Shown piece by piece: positions 1 through 5,721 of a stretch of DNA of 8,988 bases. The stretch comes from Sphingomonas sp. S-NIH.Pt15_0812 (lineage in GTDB: Bacteria; Pseudomonadota; Alphaproteobacteria; Sphingomonadales; Sphingomonadaceae), in NCBI RefSeq assembly GCF_003951315.1, contig NZ_QLJH01000062.1, forward strand, positions 1-8,988, read 5' to 3'. Position 1 is the stretch's first letter, and every line of letters starts with the position of its first letter. The notes below the pieces were generated by a model. It had not been told where the DNA came from. It ran no database searches and worked only from the letters and a program-made list of their open reading frames with translations. A program made the position numbers and the translations under genes.

Positions 1-78
1 GCCGCCCTGACCCAGCATGATCTCAACCTCGCGCAGCTTCCCGATGATTTCCTCGGGCTTGTGCTTCTTGGCAGGCAT
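1..78 (-). CDS. IS3-family transposase OrfA, N-terminal fragment
   Basis: On the minus strand, an ATG at 76-78 opens a frame of 26 codons that runs off the window. It begins MPAKKHKPEEIIGKLREVEI, the hallmark start of a common IS3-family OrfA. OrfA is a helix-turn-helix protein that binds the element ends and is normally joined to the DDE catalytic OrfB by -1 frameshifting. Only the first helix region is visible, so the intactness of the gene cannot be judged. It is transcribed away from the c-di-GMP gene to its right. The family call is from recognised sequence style and is quite secure; the subgroup is less so. Confidence 0.85.
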   Translation of the reverse strand, partial: MPAKKHKPEEIIGKLREVEIMLGQGG

Positions 79-114
79 TCGTCGTCCCTTCCTTGGTCCA
101 GACTGTCATAGTCG

Positions 115-141
115 ATGGACCACTCAGAGGGGGGCAGCTCA
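115..141 (-). repeat. Terminal inverted repeat of the left IS
   Basis: Read on the minus strand, this 27-bp stretch starts with TGAGCTG, carries a C-rich run and ends in TGGTCCAT. The second IS has the same arrangement at 4354-4380 (TGACCTG, C-rich run, TGGTCCAT). The spacing from tip to orfA ATG is also similar (63 versus 83 nt). The two elements are therefore relatives with homologous left ends, although their OrfA proteins differ. Confidence 0.65.
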
Positions 142-237
142 CACCGCTGGCCACTATCACCATGTCGACCGCCTGATCCCAGGCTCACGGCACCGGATGT
201 AAACGTCCTGCTAACGACTGGTCACTACGTCCAGAAC

Positions 238-2244
238 ATGCTTCGACAAATCCGTCATCTGGTCAGCCGGGACAATAGCACCGACACTCCGTCATCACAT
301 GAGAAGGCACTGCAGCTATCCCGCTTTGTCGAGGCATTTGAGGCCGAAGGGTCTGGCTGGTTTTGGGAAACCGATGCTGAAGGGCGCATCATCTACCTGT
401 CGGAACATGTATGTCGAAAGTTGATGATCGATGCGGTCCGTCTCACCGACATAGTTTTGGCAGACATGTTGGAAGTCGATCCACACGAGCTTGCGTCATC
501 GCGGACCTTGCGCTTTCATATGTCGACAAAGGCGGCGTTCCGTAACGTCTCGGTGCGCGCCACCGGCAGCGATGCCACTGTCGCATGGTCGATCACCGGT
601 CGCCCCAAAAACGATGAGCGAGGCGTGTTCGAAGGCTATATCGGCTCCGGCAGTGACCTGGCTGAGCGTCGCCAGTCGCAAGCCGCTATCACCCGGCTTG
701 CCTATTCCGATGCATTGACCGGACTTGCCAATCGTGAGCGCATGCGTGGCACGCTGGAGAACCTGTTGTTCACTCGGCAAAGCGGGTTCCTGCCAACAGC
801 GCTGCTCCTGCTCGATCTGGATCGCTTCAAGGCTGTAAATGATACGCTCGGGCATCAGACCGGTGACGAGCTTCTGAAGCAGGTTGCCCAGCGCCTGCAG
901 CGCGTGATCGGCTATGGTGGCGTTGTTGGGCGCTTGGGCGGTGATGAGTTTCAGGTAATCATCGCTAACGACACGGTCAGGGCGGGTGTCGAAGCGCTAT
1001 CTCAGGACATCATTGTTGCTGTCTCACAGCCCTACTCGATCAACGGCAATGTTATCACGATCGGATGCTCGATCGGTATCGCCATCGCCCCGGAACACGG
1101 ACAATTAGTTGAGGAGTTGGTGCGGAACGCCGATCTGGCGTTGTACGCAGCCAAGGACCGTGGGCGTGGCTTACACCACGTCTACAACGACGACCTGCAT
1201 ATCGAAGCCACACGGCGGAGGGAGATGGAAGACGATCTTCGTCATGCGCTTTCAAATGACGAACTTCATGTCGTCTATCAGCCGGTGGTCTCTACGATGT
1301 CCGAGCGCATTGTCGGCTACGAAGCACTTGTCCGGTGGCAGCATACCCGACGCGGCGTGATAAGCCCCGCCGAGTTTATCCCTGTCGCTGAAGAAGCAGG
1401 ACTGATCGCTGGTATCGGTGAATGGGTGTTGCGTACCGCGATCCGGGATTGCGCGGGCTGGCCAGCGGGCATTCGAGTGGCCGTCAACGTGTCACCGATA
1501 CAATTCACCAATCCGAAGTTCCCGGCTCTTGTTGCCAATGCCCTGAGTGTGGCCAGCCTTGATCCTGCGCGTCTGGAACTCGAGATCACCGAGAGCGTGT
1601 TCCTGAACGACGACGGGTGCACCGACCGCATGTTCAAGGCACTCAAGAATCTTGGCGTTCGCCTGGCACTCGACGATTTTGGAACGGGCTATTCTGCGCT
1701 GGGCTATCTGAAGAACGCACCGTTCGATAAAATCAAGATCGATCAAAGCTTCGTACGCGGCGCAATCCAAGCCGGCAACCGCAACGCGGCGATCATCCGG
1801 GCCATTGTGACGCTGGCGACGACCTTTGGCATGGAAACCACAGCCGAGGGTGTCGAGCATCAGGATGAGATTGCCTTTGTTCGCGATCTCGGATGCAGCC
1901 ATATTCAAGGCTATGTTTATGGTCGCCCCGAGCGGAACGAGCACGTTCTCTCCGCTTTGTCCGGGTATGGCGATCCGGCCGAAGCCATAGGACACAAGGT
2001 GAGCCGCCCCCCGCGTGAGAAGGTCATACGAAAGGCACGACTGAACAAGGGCGGCGCTCGCGAGGAAATCGTGATACGAAATGTCTCTAGCGGTGGAGCC
2101 ATGATCGAAGGCTCGGCCCTGACGACATCAGACATCGACACGGACGTGCTTATAGAGCTTCTCCAGGGACAGATTCGCGCGGGTCAGGTTCGCTGGGTTG
2201 ATCGCGGCAAGGCGGGCATATGCTTTCGCGATAATGCTGGGTAG
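238..2244 (+). CDS. PAS-GGDEF-EAL-PilZ cyclic-di-GMP protein
   Basis: A 668-residue cytoplasmic protein with no membrane segments. In order: a PAS-like sensor (about 30-150, with WFWETDAEGRIIYLS); a GGDEF domain (about 158-318, catalytic GGDEF at 234-238, metal-binding DLDRF from D193); an EAL domain (about 335-585, EAL at 362-364, then NVSP, ELEITES, DDFGTGYS at 479-486, KIDQSF, TAEGVEH and QGYVYGRP); and a C-terminal PilZ-like segment (about 595-665) with N615xSxxG. All the usual EAL metal and catalytic motifs are present, so phosphodiesterase activity is likely. The GGDEF core is intact, but the RxxD inhibitory site upstream is replaced by glycines. I chose ATG 238 (MLRQIRHL) because the open frame further upstream runs into the IS end and has no other start codon outside it. 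No strong Shine-Dalgarno is visible, and an IS-truncated N-terminus remains possible. Confidence 0.88.
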   Translation: MLRQIRHLVSRDNSTDTPSSHEKALQLSRFVEAFEAEGSGWFWETDAEGRIIYLSEHVCRKLMIDAVRLTDIVLADMLEVDPHELASSRTLRFHMSTKAAFRNVSVRATGSDATVAWSITGRPKNDERGVFEGYIGSGSDLAERRQSQAAITRLAYSDALTGLANRERMRGTLENLLFTRQSGFLPTALLLLDLDRFKAVNDTLGHQTGDELLKQVAQRLQRVIGYGGVVGRLGGDEFQVIIANDTVRAGVEALSQDIIVAVSQPYSINGNVITIGCSIGIAIAPEHGQLVEELVRNADLALYAAKDRGRGLHHVYNDDLHIEATRRREMEDDLRHALSNDELHVVYQPVVSTMSERIVGYEALVRWQHTRRGVISPAEFIPVAEEAGLIAGIGEWVLRTAIRDCAGWPAGIRVAVNVSPIQFTNPKFPALVANALSVASLDPARLELEITESVFLNDDGCTDRMFKALKNLGVRLALDDFGTGYSALGYLKNAPFDKIKIDQSFVRGAIQAGNRNAAIIRAIVTLATTFGMETTAEGVEHQDEIAFVRDLGCSHIQGYVYGRPERNEHVLSALSGYGDPAEAIGHKVSRPPREKVIRKARLNKGGAREEIVIRNVSSGGAMIEGSALTTSDIDTDVLIELLQGQIRAGQVRWVDRGKAGICFRDNAG

Positions 2245-2341
2245 TTTAAGTGTCTCTTGCTCCAGTTTACTCGAACGTCACCCCCTTTCTGAAGTAATTG
2301 AAGTTTACGGTGCCTAGCCATAACTCGAAGGTCAGGGCAAT

Positions 2342-2378
2342 GCGACGCCCCAGCTGCCATACTATGCTGGGGTGTCGC
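2342..2378 (-). terminator. Hairpin terminator, probably of the HU gene
   Basis: Two 13-bp arms, GCGACGCCCCAGC (2342-2354) and GCTGGGGTGTCGC (2366-2378), pair with a single G-T wobble around an 11-nt loop. The hairpin begins 13 nt beyond the HU stop codon, which fits a terminator for the minus strand. It may also stop read-through from the convergent c-di-GMP gene, whose stop lies 98 bp away. There is no clear T-tract on either side, so the mechanism is not certain. Confidence 0.6.
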
Positions 2379-2390
2379 CACCTTAGGGGA

Positions 2391-2666
2391 TCAGCCGTTC
2401 AGCGCGTCCTTGACTGCCTTGGCAGGCGTAAAGGTCAGCTTGCGGGATGCGGCGATCTGCATGGCCTCGCCGGTTGCGGGGTTGCGGCCTTCGCGCGCCG
2501 GGCTGTCCTTGACCTTGAACTTGCCAAAGCCCGCCAGCGAGACCTCCTCACCCTTGGCGGCTGCGGCGACGATCGCGGCCATCAGCGCATCGACCGCCTT
2601 GCGGGCGTCGGCCTTGCTCATGGCGTGTTCGGTCACCAGCGTCTCGGCAAGCTCGGCATTGTTCAT
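2391..2666 (-). CDS. HU family DNA-binding protein
   Basis: A 91-residue histone-like protein that bends and compacts DNA as a dimer. The N-terminal helical part (NNAELAETLVTEHAMSKADARKAVDALM) is followed by the HU signature GEEVSLAGFGKFKVKDSPAREGRNPATGE, which contains the GRNPATGE segment of the DNA-gripping beta arm, and ends with ASRKLTFTPAKAVKDALNG. Length is typical of the family. I chose the ATG at 2664-2666 because a GGAG ribosome site lies 9 nt upstream. The earlier ATG at 2675 would abut that site directly and so cannot use it. The gene is convergent with the GGDEF-EAL gene and divergent from the GAF-PAS-GGDEF gene. It appears intact, and could be the chromosomal HU or an accessory copy. 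Confidence 0.95.
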   Translation of the reverse strand: MNNAELAETLVTEHAMSKADARKAVDALMAAIVAAAAKGEEVSLAGFGKFKVKDSPAREGRNPATGEAMQIAASRKLTFTPAKAVKDALNG

Positions 2667-2675
2667 GGGGATCAT

Positions 2676-2679
2676 CTCC
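2676..2679 (-). promoter_or_regulatory. Ribosome binding site that decides the HU start
   Basis: On the minus strand, GGAG lies 9 nt before the ATG at 2664-2666. The alternative ATG at 2673-2675 follows GGAG with no spacing, which is too close for initiation. The protein is therefore 91 rather than 94 residues. Confidence 0.75.
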
Positions 2680-2763
2680 AGAAAAGGGCCGTAATCCCTA
2701 CGGGGAAGCGCGCCTCGCGATCAACCATGCCTCTTATCATACTCTGTATCATGCATGACCCGC

Positions 2764-2792
2764 CCCCATGGACGGTGCTCGGCGCCGTGGGG
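2764..2792. repeat. Hairpin in the HU / diguanylate cyclase intergenic region
   Basis: The 7-bp arms ACGGTGC (2772-2778) and GCGCCGT (2782-2788) close on a TCG loop with one G-T pair. CCCC (2764-2767) and GGGG (2789-2792) extend the stem across a 4-nt bulge. It sits between two divergently transcribed genes, 51 bp before the diguanylate cyclase start. It could be a leader structure of either gene or part of an operator; no T-tract follows, so it is not a simple terminator. No clear -35/-10 pair was found nearby. Confidence 0.35.
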
Positions 2793-2842
2793 ATATGTCA
2801 GTTATTCCGACAGTTACACAGCGTTTACGGTGACTGTGCGAT

Positions 2843-4333
2843 ATGGCGGCTATGCATCAAGGCCCTGTCATCGCTGACGCCATCTCGTCCTCACGAACGC
2901 AGCTGCATGCGGAGCTGTTGGCGGGCCCCAACGTCAGACTGTGCCTGCCCCTAGCCGAGCTCAACGCGGTGACCGAGCTGGTGAAGCAGAAGTTCGCCAG
3001 CGACATGAGCGCATTCTCGATGCTCGATCGTGAGTGGCAGTGGCTGACGGCTCGCTGCGGGATCGACGGCGACAGGTTGCCACGAGAACACAGCTTTTGC
3101 GGTCGGGTTGTCGACACCAACGAGGCTGTCGTTGTTCCCGATACCCGGTTGGACCCGGCCTATTGCGATCATCCGTTGGTCATCGGGGCTCCCCATGTCG
3201 CAGCCTATATCGGCGTGCCGGTAATCGTGCATGGCGAGGATGGCACTGACATCCTGGCCGGCTCACTGTGTGCGGTCTTCTACAAGCCCCGTAGCTTCAG
3301 CGAGGCAGATATCATCGAACTCGGCAAGCTGGCGGCCATCGCTGCGGCGCTGGTCGGAAGCCGCCTGACCGCCATGGAGTTGGCCAATCTGGCACTCGAG
3401 CACCAGAACGATCTGCATCGGCTTGGCCGATTGCACCGCCAGCTCGGCCAGGCAGAACGCATCGCAGGGATCGGCTCATGGCGCCTGGATCTGGCGGATA
3501 ATCATGTTCATTGGTCCGAGCAGGTCTACGCCATTTACGATCTGCCGGTTGCTCAGACTCCGCCTCTTGAAGAAGCGATGAGCTTCTATCCCGACCGTTC
3601 TCGTGTGATCTTGGCGGATGCAATCGCGCTAGCCATTGAGCAGGGCCGAGCGTTTGACGAGGAAGCGGACTTTATCTCCGCTACCGGCAAGCTGAAACGC
3701 GTTCGCTGCATGGGTGAGCTGGAGCTGCATGACGGCAAGCCTGTTGCCATAATCGGTGTCTTCCAGGACATCACCGCCCGCTATGAAATGGAGCAGGCTC
3801 TACGTCGTTCGGCCACGACGGATGAACTGACCGGCTTGACCAATCGTGCCGGCTTCAATCGTGCACTCAGCCAAACTATCATGGGTGCGCGTCGCGATGC
3901 ACAGACGTTTGCCCTCCTCCTCATCGACCTGGACGGCTTCAAGGCTGTCAATGATCGTCTTGGGCATCTGAAAGGCGATCAGGTGTTACAGACGATCGCC
4001 ATGGTTCTGAAATCGCCCTACCTGGCTGGTCAGGTCTGCGCCCGCCTTGGCGGCGACGAGTTCGCAATCATCGTTCAGGGCAAGGATGAGGCCGCCATGT
4101 CCTCACTGACCGAAACCTTGCAACAAGATCTGCGCCACTGTGTCGATGTAGCCGACGGCACATGGCTCACCGTGTCCGGTACGATCGGGGTCAGCTGGTT
4201 TGAACCGCTCCTGACTGGACGCGATATGCTGCGTCGGGCCGATACGGCACTCTACCATGGCAAGCGCAAGCAGCGAGGAACGGTAACAACTTACTGTGCC
4301 GCGATCGAGCATGGTATTTGTTACGAGCAGTAA
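2843..4333 (+). CDS. GAF-PAS-GGDEF diguanylate cyclase
   Basis: A 496-residue soluble sensor enzyme predicted to make cyclic-di-GMP from two GTP. Domains: GAF (about 35-175, with the typical HSFCGRVV and VVVPDTRLDPAYCDHPLV segments); a helical linker (about 176-205, LEHQNDLHRLGRLHRQLGQ) that may form a coiled coil; PAS (about 206-316, GIGSWRLDLADNHVHWSEQVYAIYDLP, closing with IIGVFQDITARYEME); and GGDEF (about 324-480, D362 of LIDLDGFKAVND and GGDEF at 403-407). The active-site loop is intact. The I-site RxxD is absent, with L and Q at those positions, so product inhibition through this site is unlikely. The ATG at 2843 has a poor Shine-Dalgarno; ATG 2852 is an alternative. The stop codon lies about 20 bp before the second IS, so the native terminator may have been displaced. 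Confidence 0.9.
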   Translation: MAAMHQGPVIADAISSSRTQLHAELLAGPNVRLCLPLAELNAVTELVKQKFASDMSAFSMLDREWQWLTARCGIDGDRLPREHSFCGRVVDTNEAVVVPDTRLDPAYCDHPLVIGAPHVAAYIGVPVIVHGEDGTDILAGSLCAVFYKPRSFSEADIIELGKLAAIAAALVGSRLTAMELANLALEHQNDLHRLGRLHRQLGQAERIAGIGSWRLDLADNHVHWSEQVYAIYDLPVAQTPPLEEAMSFYPDRSRVILADAIALAIEQGRAFDEEADFISATGKLKRVRCMGELELHDGKPVAIIGVFQDITARYEMEQALRRSATTDELTGLTNRAGFNRALSQTIMGARRDAQTFALLLIDLDGFKAVNDRLGHLKGDQVLQTIAMVLKSPYLAGQVCARLGGDEFAIIVQGKDEAAMSSLTETLQQDLRHCVDVADGTWLTVSGTIGVSWFEPLLTGRDMLRRADTALYHGKRKQRGTVTTYCAAIEHGICYEQ

Positions 4334-4353
4334 GGTAACCCCGGCGGATGCAG

Positions 4354-4380
4354 TGACCTGAGCCCTCCGGATTGGTCCAT
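4354..4380 (+). repeat. Left terminal repeat of the second IS
   Basis: Starts TGACCTGAGCCCTCCGG and ends TTGGTCCAT. It matches the terminal 27 bp of the IS at the left window edge at 20 of 27 positions without gaps. The best partner at the other end is the CTGAGCC motif read on the minus strand from about 5616, but that match is short and imperfect beyond it. Confidence 0.6.
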
Positions 4381-4436
4381 TCTTTGTGGGAAATTCCCGG
4401 TTAGGTTTGGCAGGTGCCGGACGAGGGAATCCGCCG

Positions 4437-4728
4437 ATGAATAAGTCGAGGTTCAGCGAGCAGCAGATAGCGTTCATCCTCAAGCAGGCCGAGGATGGAA
4501 CAACCGTCGAGGAGGTTTGCCGGAAGGCCGGCATATCAATCCAGACCCCGGCCTACGCCGGGGCAGGCTCTATTATCGATGGCGTAGCAAATACGGAGGG
4601 TTGATGCCGTCGGAGATGAAGCGCCTGAAGGTGCTGGAGGAGGAGAACGTCCGGCTGGAACGGCTGGTGGCGAACCTCAGCTTGGACAAGGAGATGCTTG
4701 CCAAGACGTCATCCGCCGAAAAATGTAG
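4437..4728 (+). pseudogene. IS3-family transposase OrfA, frameshifted
   Basis: The frame begins at ATG 4437 (MNKSRFSEQQIAFILKQAED), a standard IS3 OrfA helix-turn-helix start, and runs to KAGISIQT. The family continuation YYRWRSKYGGLMPSEMKRLKVLEEEN, a tryptophan-containing helix followed by a leucine-zipper-like helix, resumes at 4571 in another frame. The 23 nt between (4548-4570) are mostly a GC-rich palindrome. A second shift near 4700-4701 (two extra bases or one lost) separates DKEML from QDVIRRKM and the expected stop at 4726-4728. The pieces together give a full-length OrfA, so this is a recently intact gene, now dead unless translation restarts or slips. Confidence 0.85.
4546..4563. 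repeat. REP-like GC-rich palindrome inside orfA
   Basis: The arms CCCCGGC (4546-4552) and GCCGGGG (4557-4563) are perfect and enclose a CTAC loop. The palindrome makes up most of the 23 extra nucleotides that break orfA between its QT and YYRW residues. Short palindromes of this CCCCGGC/GCCGGGG kind are, to my recollection, common as dispersed extragenic repeats in sphingomonad genomes. Here one sits inside a coding sequence, which points to insertion of the repeat. Confidence 0.7.
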
Positions 4729-5560
4729 GGCCTAGTCGAGCCCGGGAGATCGTCGGCTATTTGCAGGCGAGCTACCAGGTCAGCGAACGGCGAGCCTGCG
4801 GCGCGTTTCCGATCAATCGATCGACCCAACGCTATCAGTCCCGCCGCCTCGATCAGGCCGGCCTCAAGATGCGGATCAAGGAGTTGGCTGCGACCCGTGT
4901 TCGCTACGGGTATCGACGCATCCATGTGCTGCTGCGGCGGGAGGGCCGGGAGATCAACCACAAGCGCACTCATCGGCTGTGTCGCGAACTCGGGCTGCAG
5001 CTGCGCAACAAGACGCCCAAGCGCAAGGTGAAGGCGAAATTGCGCGATGACGGACGCCGGCGATGGCACCCAACGAGTGCTGGTCGATGGATTTCCTGTC
5101 GGACCAGCTGTTCGACGGGCGCAAGATCCGGGTGCTGTCGATCGTCGACAGCTTCACCCGTGTGTCGCCAGCGCTCGATGTACGGACAAGCTATCGCGGA
5201 TCTGACATAGTCGAGACGCTCGACCGCATTGCCGTGGCACATGGTCGTCCCAAGCGCATTCGTCTGGACAATGGCCCGGAATTCATCTCGAAGGATCTCG
5301 ATCTGTGGGCCTATCAGCATGATGTGGTGCTGGACTTCAGCCGCCCCGGCAAGCCGACCGACAATGCGTTCGCGGAGGCGTTCAACGGCCGGGTGCGGGC
5401 CGAACGCCTCAACGCATACTGGTTCTTGAGCTTGGACGACGCACGGTTAAAATGTGAGGCGTGGTGGCGTGATTACAACGAGCACCGTCCGCACAGTTCC
5501 CTCGGCAACCAAACCCCGATGGAGCGTGCTTTTTCGTCAGGGCAGGCATCCCTGCCCTGA
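4722..5560 (+). pseudogene. IS3-family DDE transposase OrfB, frameshifted
   Basis: OrfB lies in the -1 frame relative to the end of orfA, entered around AAAAATG (4719-4725), the sort of site used for programmed frameshifting in this family. It reads VGPSRAREIVGYLQASYQVS through the usual HTH_21-like region (RYGYRRIHVLLRREG) to KAKLRDD. A single missing base at about 5051-5052 then shifts the frame, and APNECWSMDFLSDQL continues in frame with 5063-5560. The catalytic triad is present in the second part: D of WSMDF, D of RLDNGPEF and E of NAFAEAFNGR, followed by WWRDYNEHRPHSSLGNQTP. The C-terminus (AFSSGQASLP) is encoded by half of a perfect palindrome and may not be the original tail. The catalytic residues survive, but the frame break separates them from the N-terminal region. 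Confidence 0.87.
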
Positions 5561-5566
5561 CGAAAA
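5531..5566. repeat. Perfect 16-bp inverted repeat over the orfB stop codon
   Basis: The left arm TTTTCGTCAGGGCAGG (5531-5546) and right arm CCTGCCCTGACGAAAA (5551-5566) are exact reverse complements around a CATC loop. The repeat covers the last codons and the TGA of orfB. The base of the stem is T-rich at 5' and A-rich at 3', the opposite of an intrinsic terminator on either strand. It would nevertheless form a very stable RNA hairpin or DNA cruciform. Confidence 0.85.
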
Positions 5567-5721
5567 GAGAGCCGGTTTTCTCATAAAGACCGGGCCAGAG
5601 AAGGGGTGAGGCTCAGACGACGATGCACTAACTGTCGAACCGGACCACCCGGTGGGGACTGCTAAATCCAGCTTCAGTGTCCAGCGGTCGCCGTGTCCAA
5701 GCTAACGACCTTAGCCAATCG

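Larger units (their letters stand above)
1..141 (-). mobile_element. Outer end of an IS3-family insertion sequence (partial)
   Basis: The window opens inside an IS3-family element that continues off the left edge. It holds the first 26 codons of orfA on the minus strand plus 63 bp of leader up to a terminal repeat. The outermost 27 bp (115-141, read on the minus strand, beginning TGAGCTGCCCCCC and ending GGTCCAT) align without gaps to the orfA-proximal end of the second IS at 4354-4380, with 20 of 27 positions identical. That supports the tip lying at about 141. The tip could instead be at 143, where another TG is available. The target duplication cannot be tested because the other end is outside the window. 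Confidence 0.72.
4353..5621 (+). mobile_element. Decayed IS3-family insertion sequence
   Basis: About 1.27 kb holding a broken orfA/orfB pair. The left end matches the left-IS terminal repeat from 4354 (TGACCTGAGCCC...). The right end, read on the minus strand, begins near GTCGTCTGAGCC and shares CTGAGCC with the left end. A 6-bp direct repeat GATGCA lies directly outside the proposed ends (4347-4352 and 5622-5627). It may be a target duplication, although IS3 elements more often make 3-5 bp, so the ends are uncertain by a few bases. At least three frame disruptions and two embedded palindromes show that the element is no longer able to make a normal transposase. It sits between the diguanylate cyclase and rsgA without interrupting either. 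Confidence 0.8.

Noticed and set aside
115..237. Upstream extension of the c-di-GMP gene to an ATG at 115
   Set aside because: That ATG lies inside the terminal repeat of the left IS and the added residues have no family similarity; ATG 238 is the better start.
2667..2675. HU start three codons earlier (ATG at 2675)
   Set aside because: GGAG would directly abut the start codon; the ATG at 2666 has proper spacing and gives the usual length.
2303..2832. Ten-base repeat GTTTACGGTG at 2303-2312 and 2823-2832, on either side of HU
   Set aside because: Exact 10-mers recur by chance many times in 9 kb and neither copy sits in a recognisable site.
2298..2954. Long plus-strand open frame over the HU gene
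   Set aside because: It is antisense to a clear HU gene and its translation has no recognisable domain; high GC produces such shadows.
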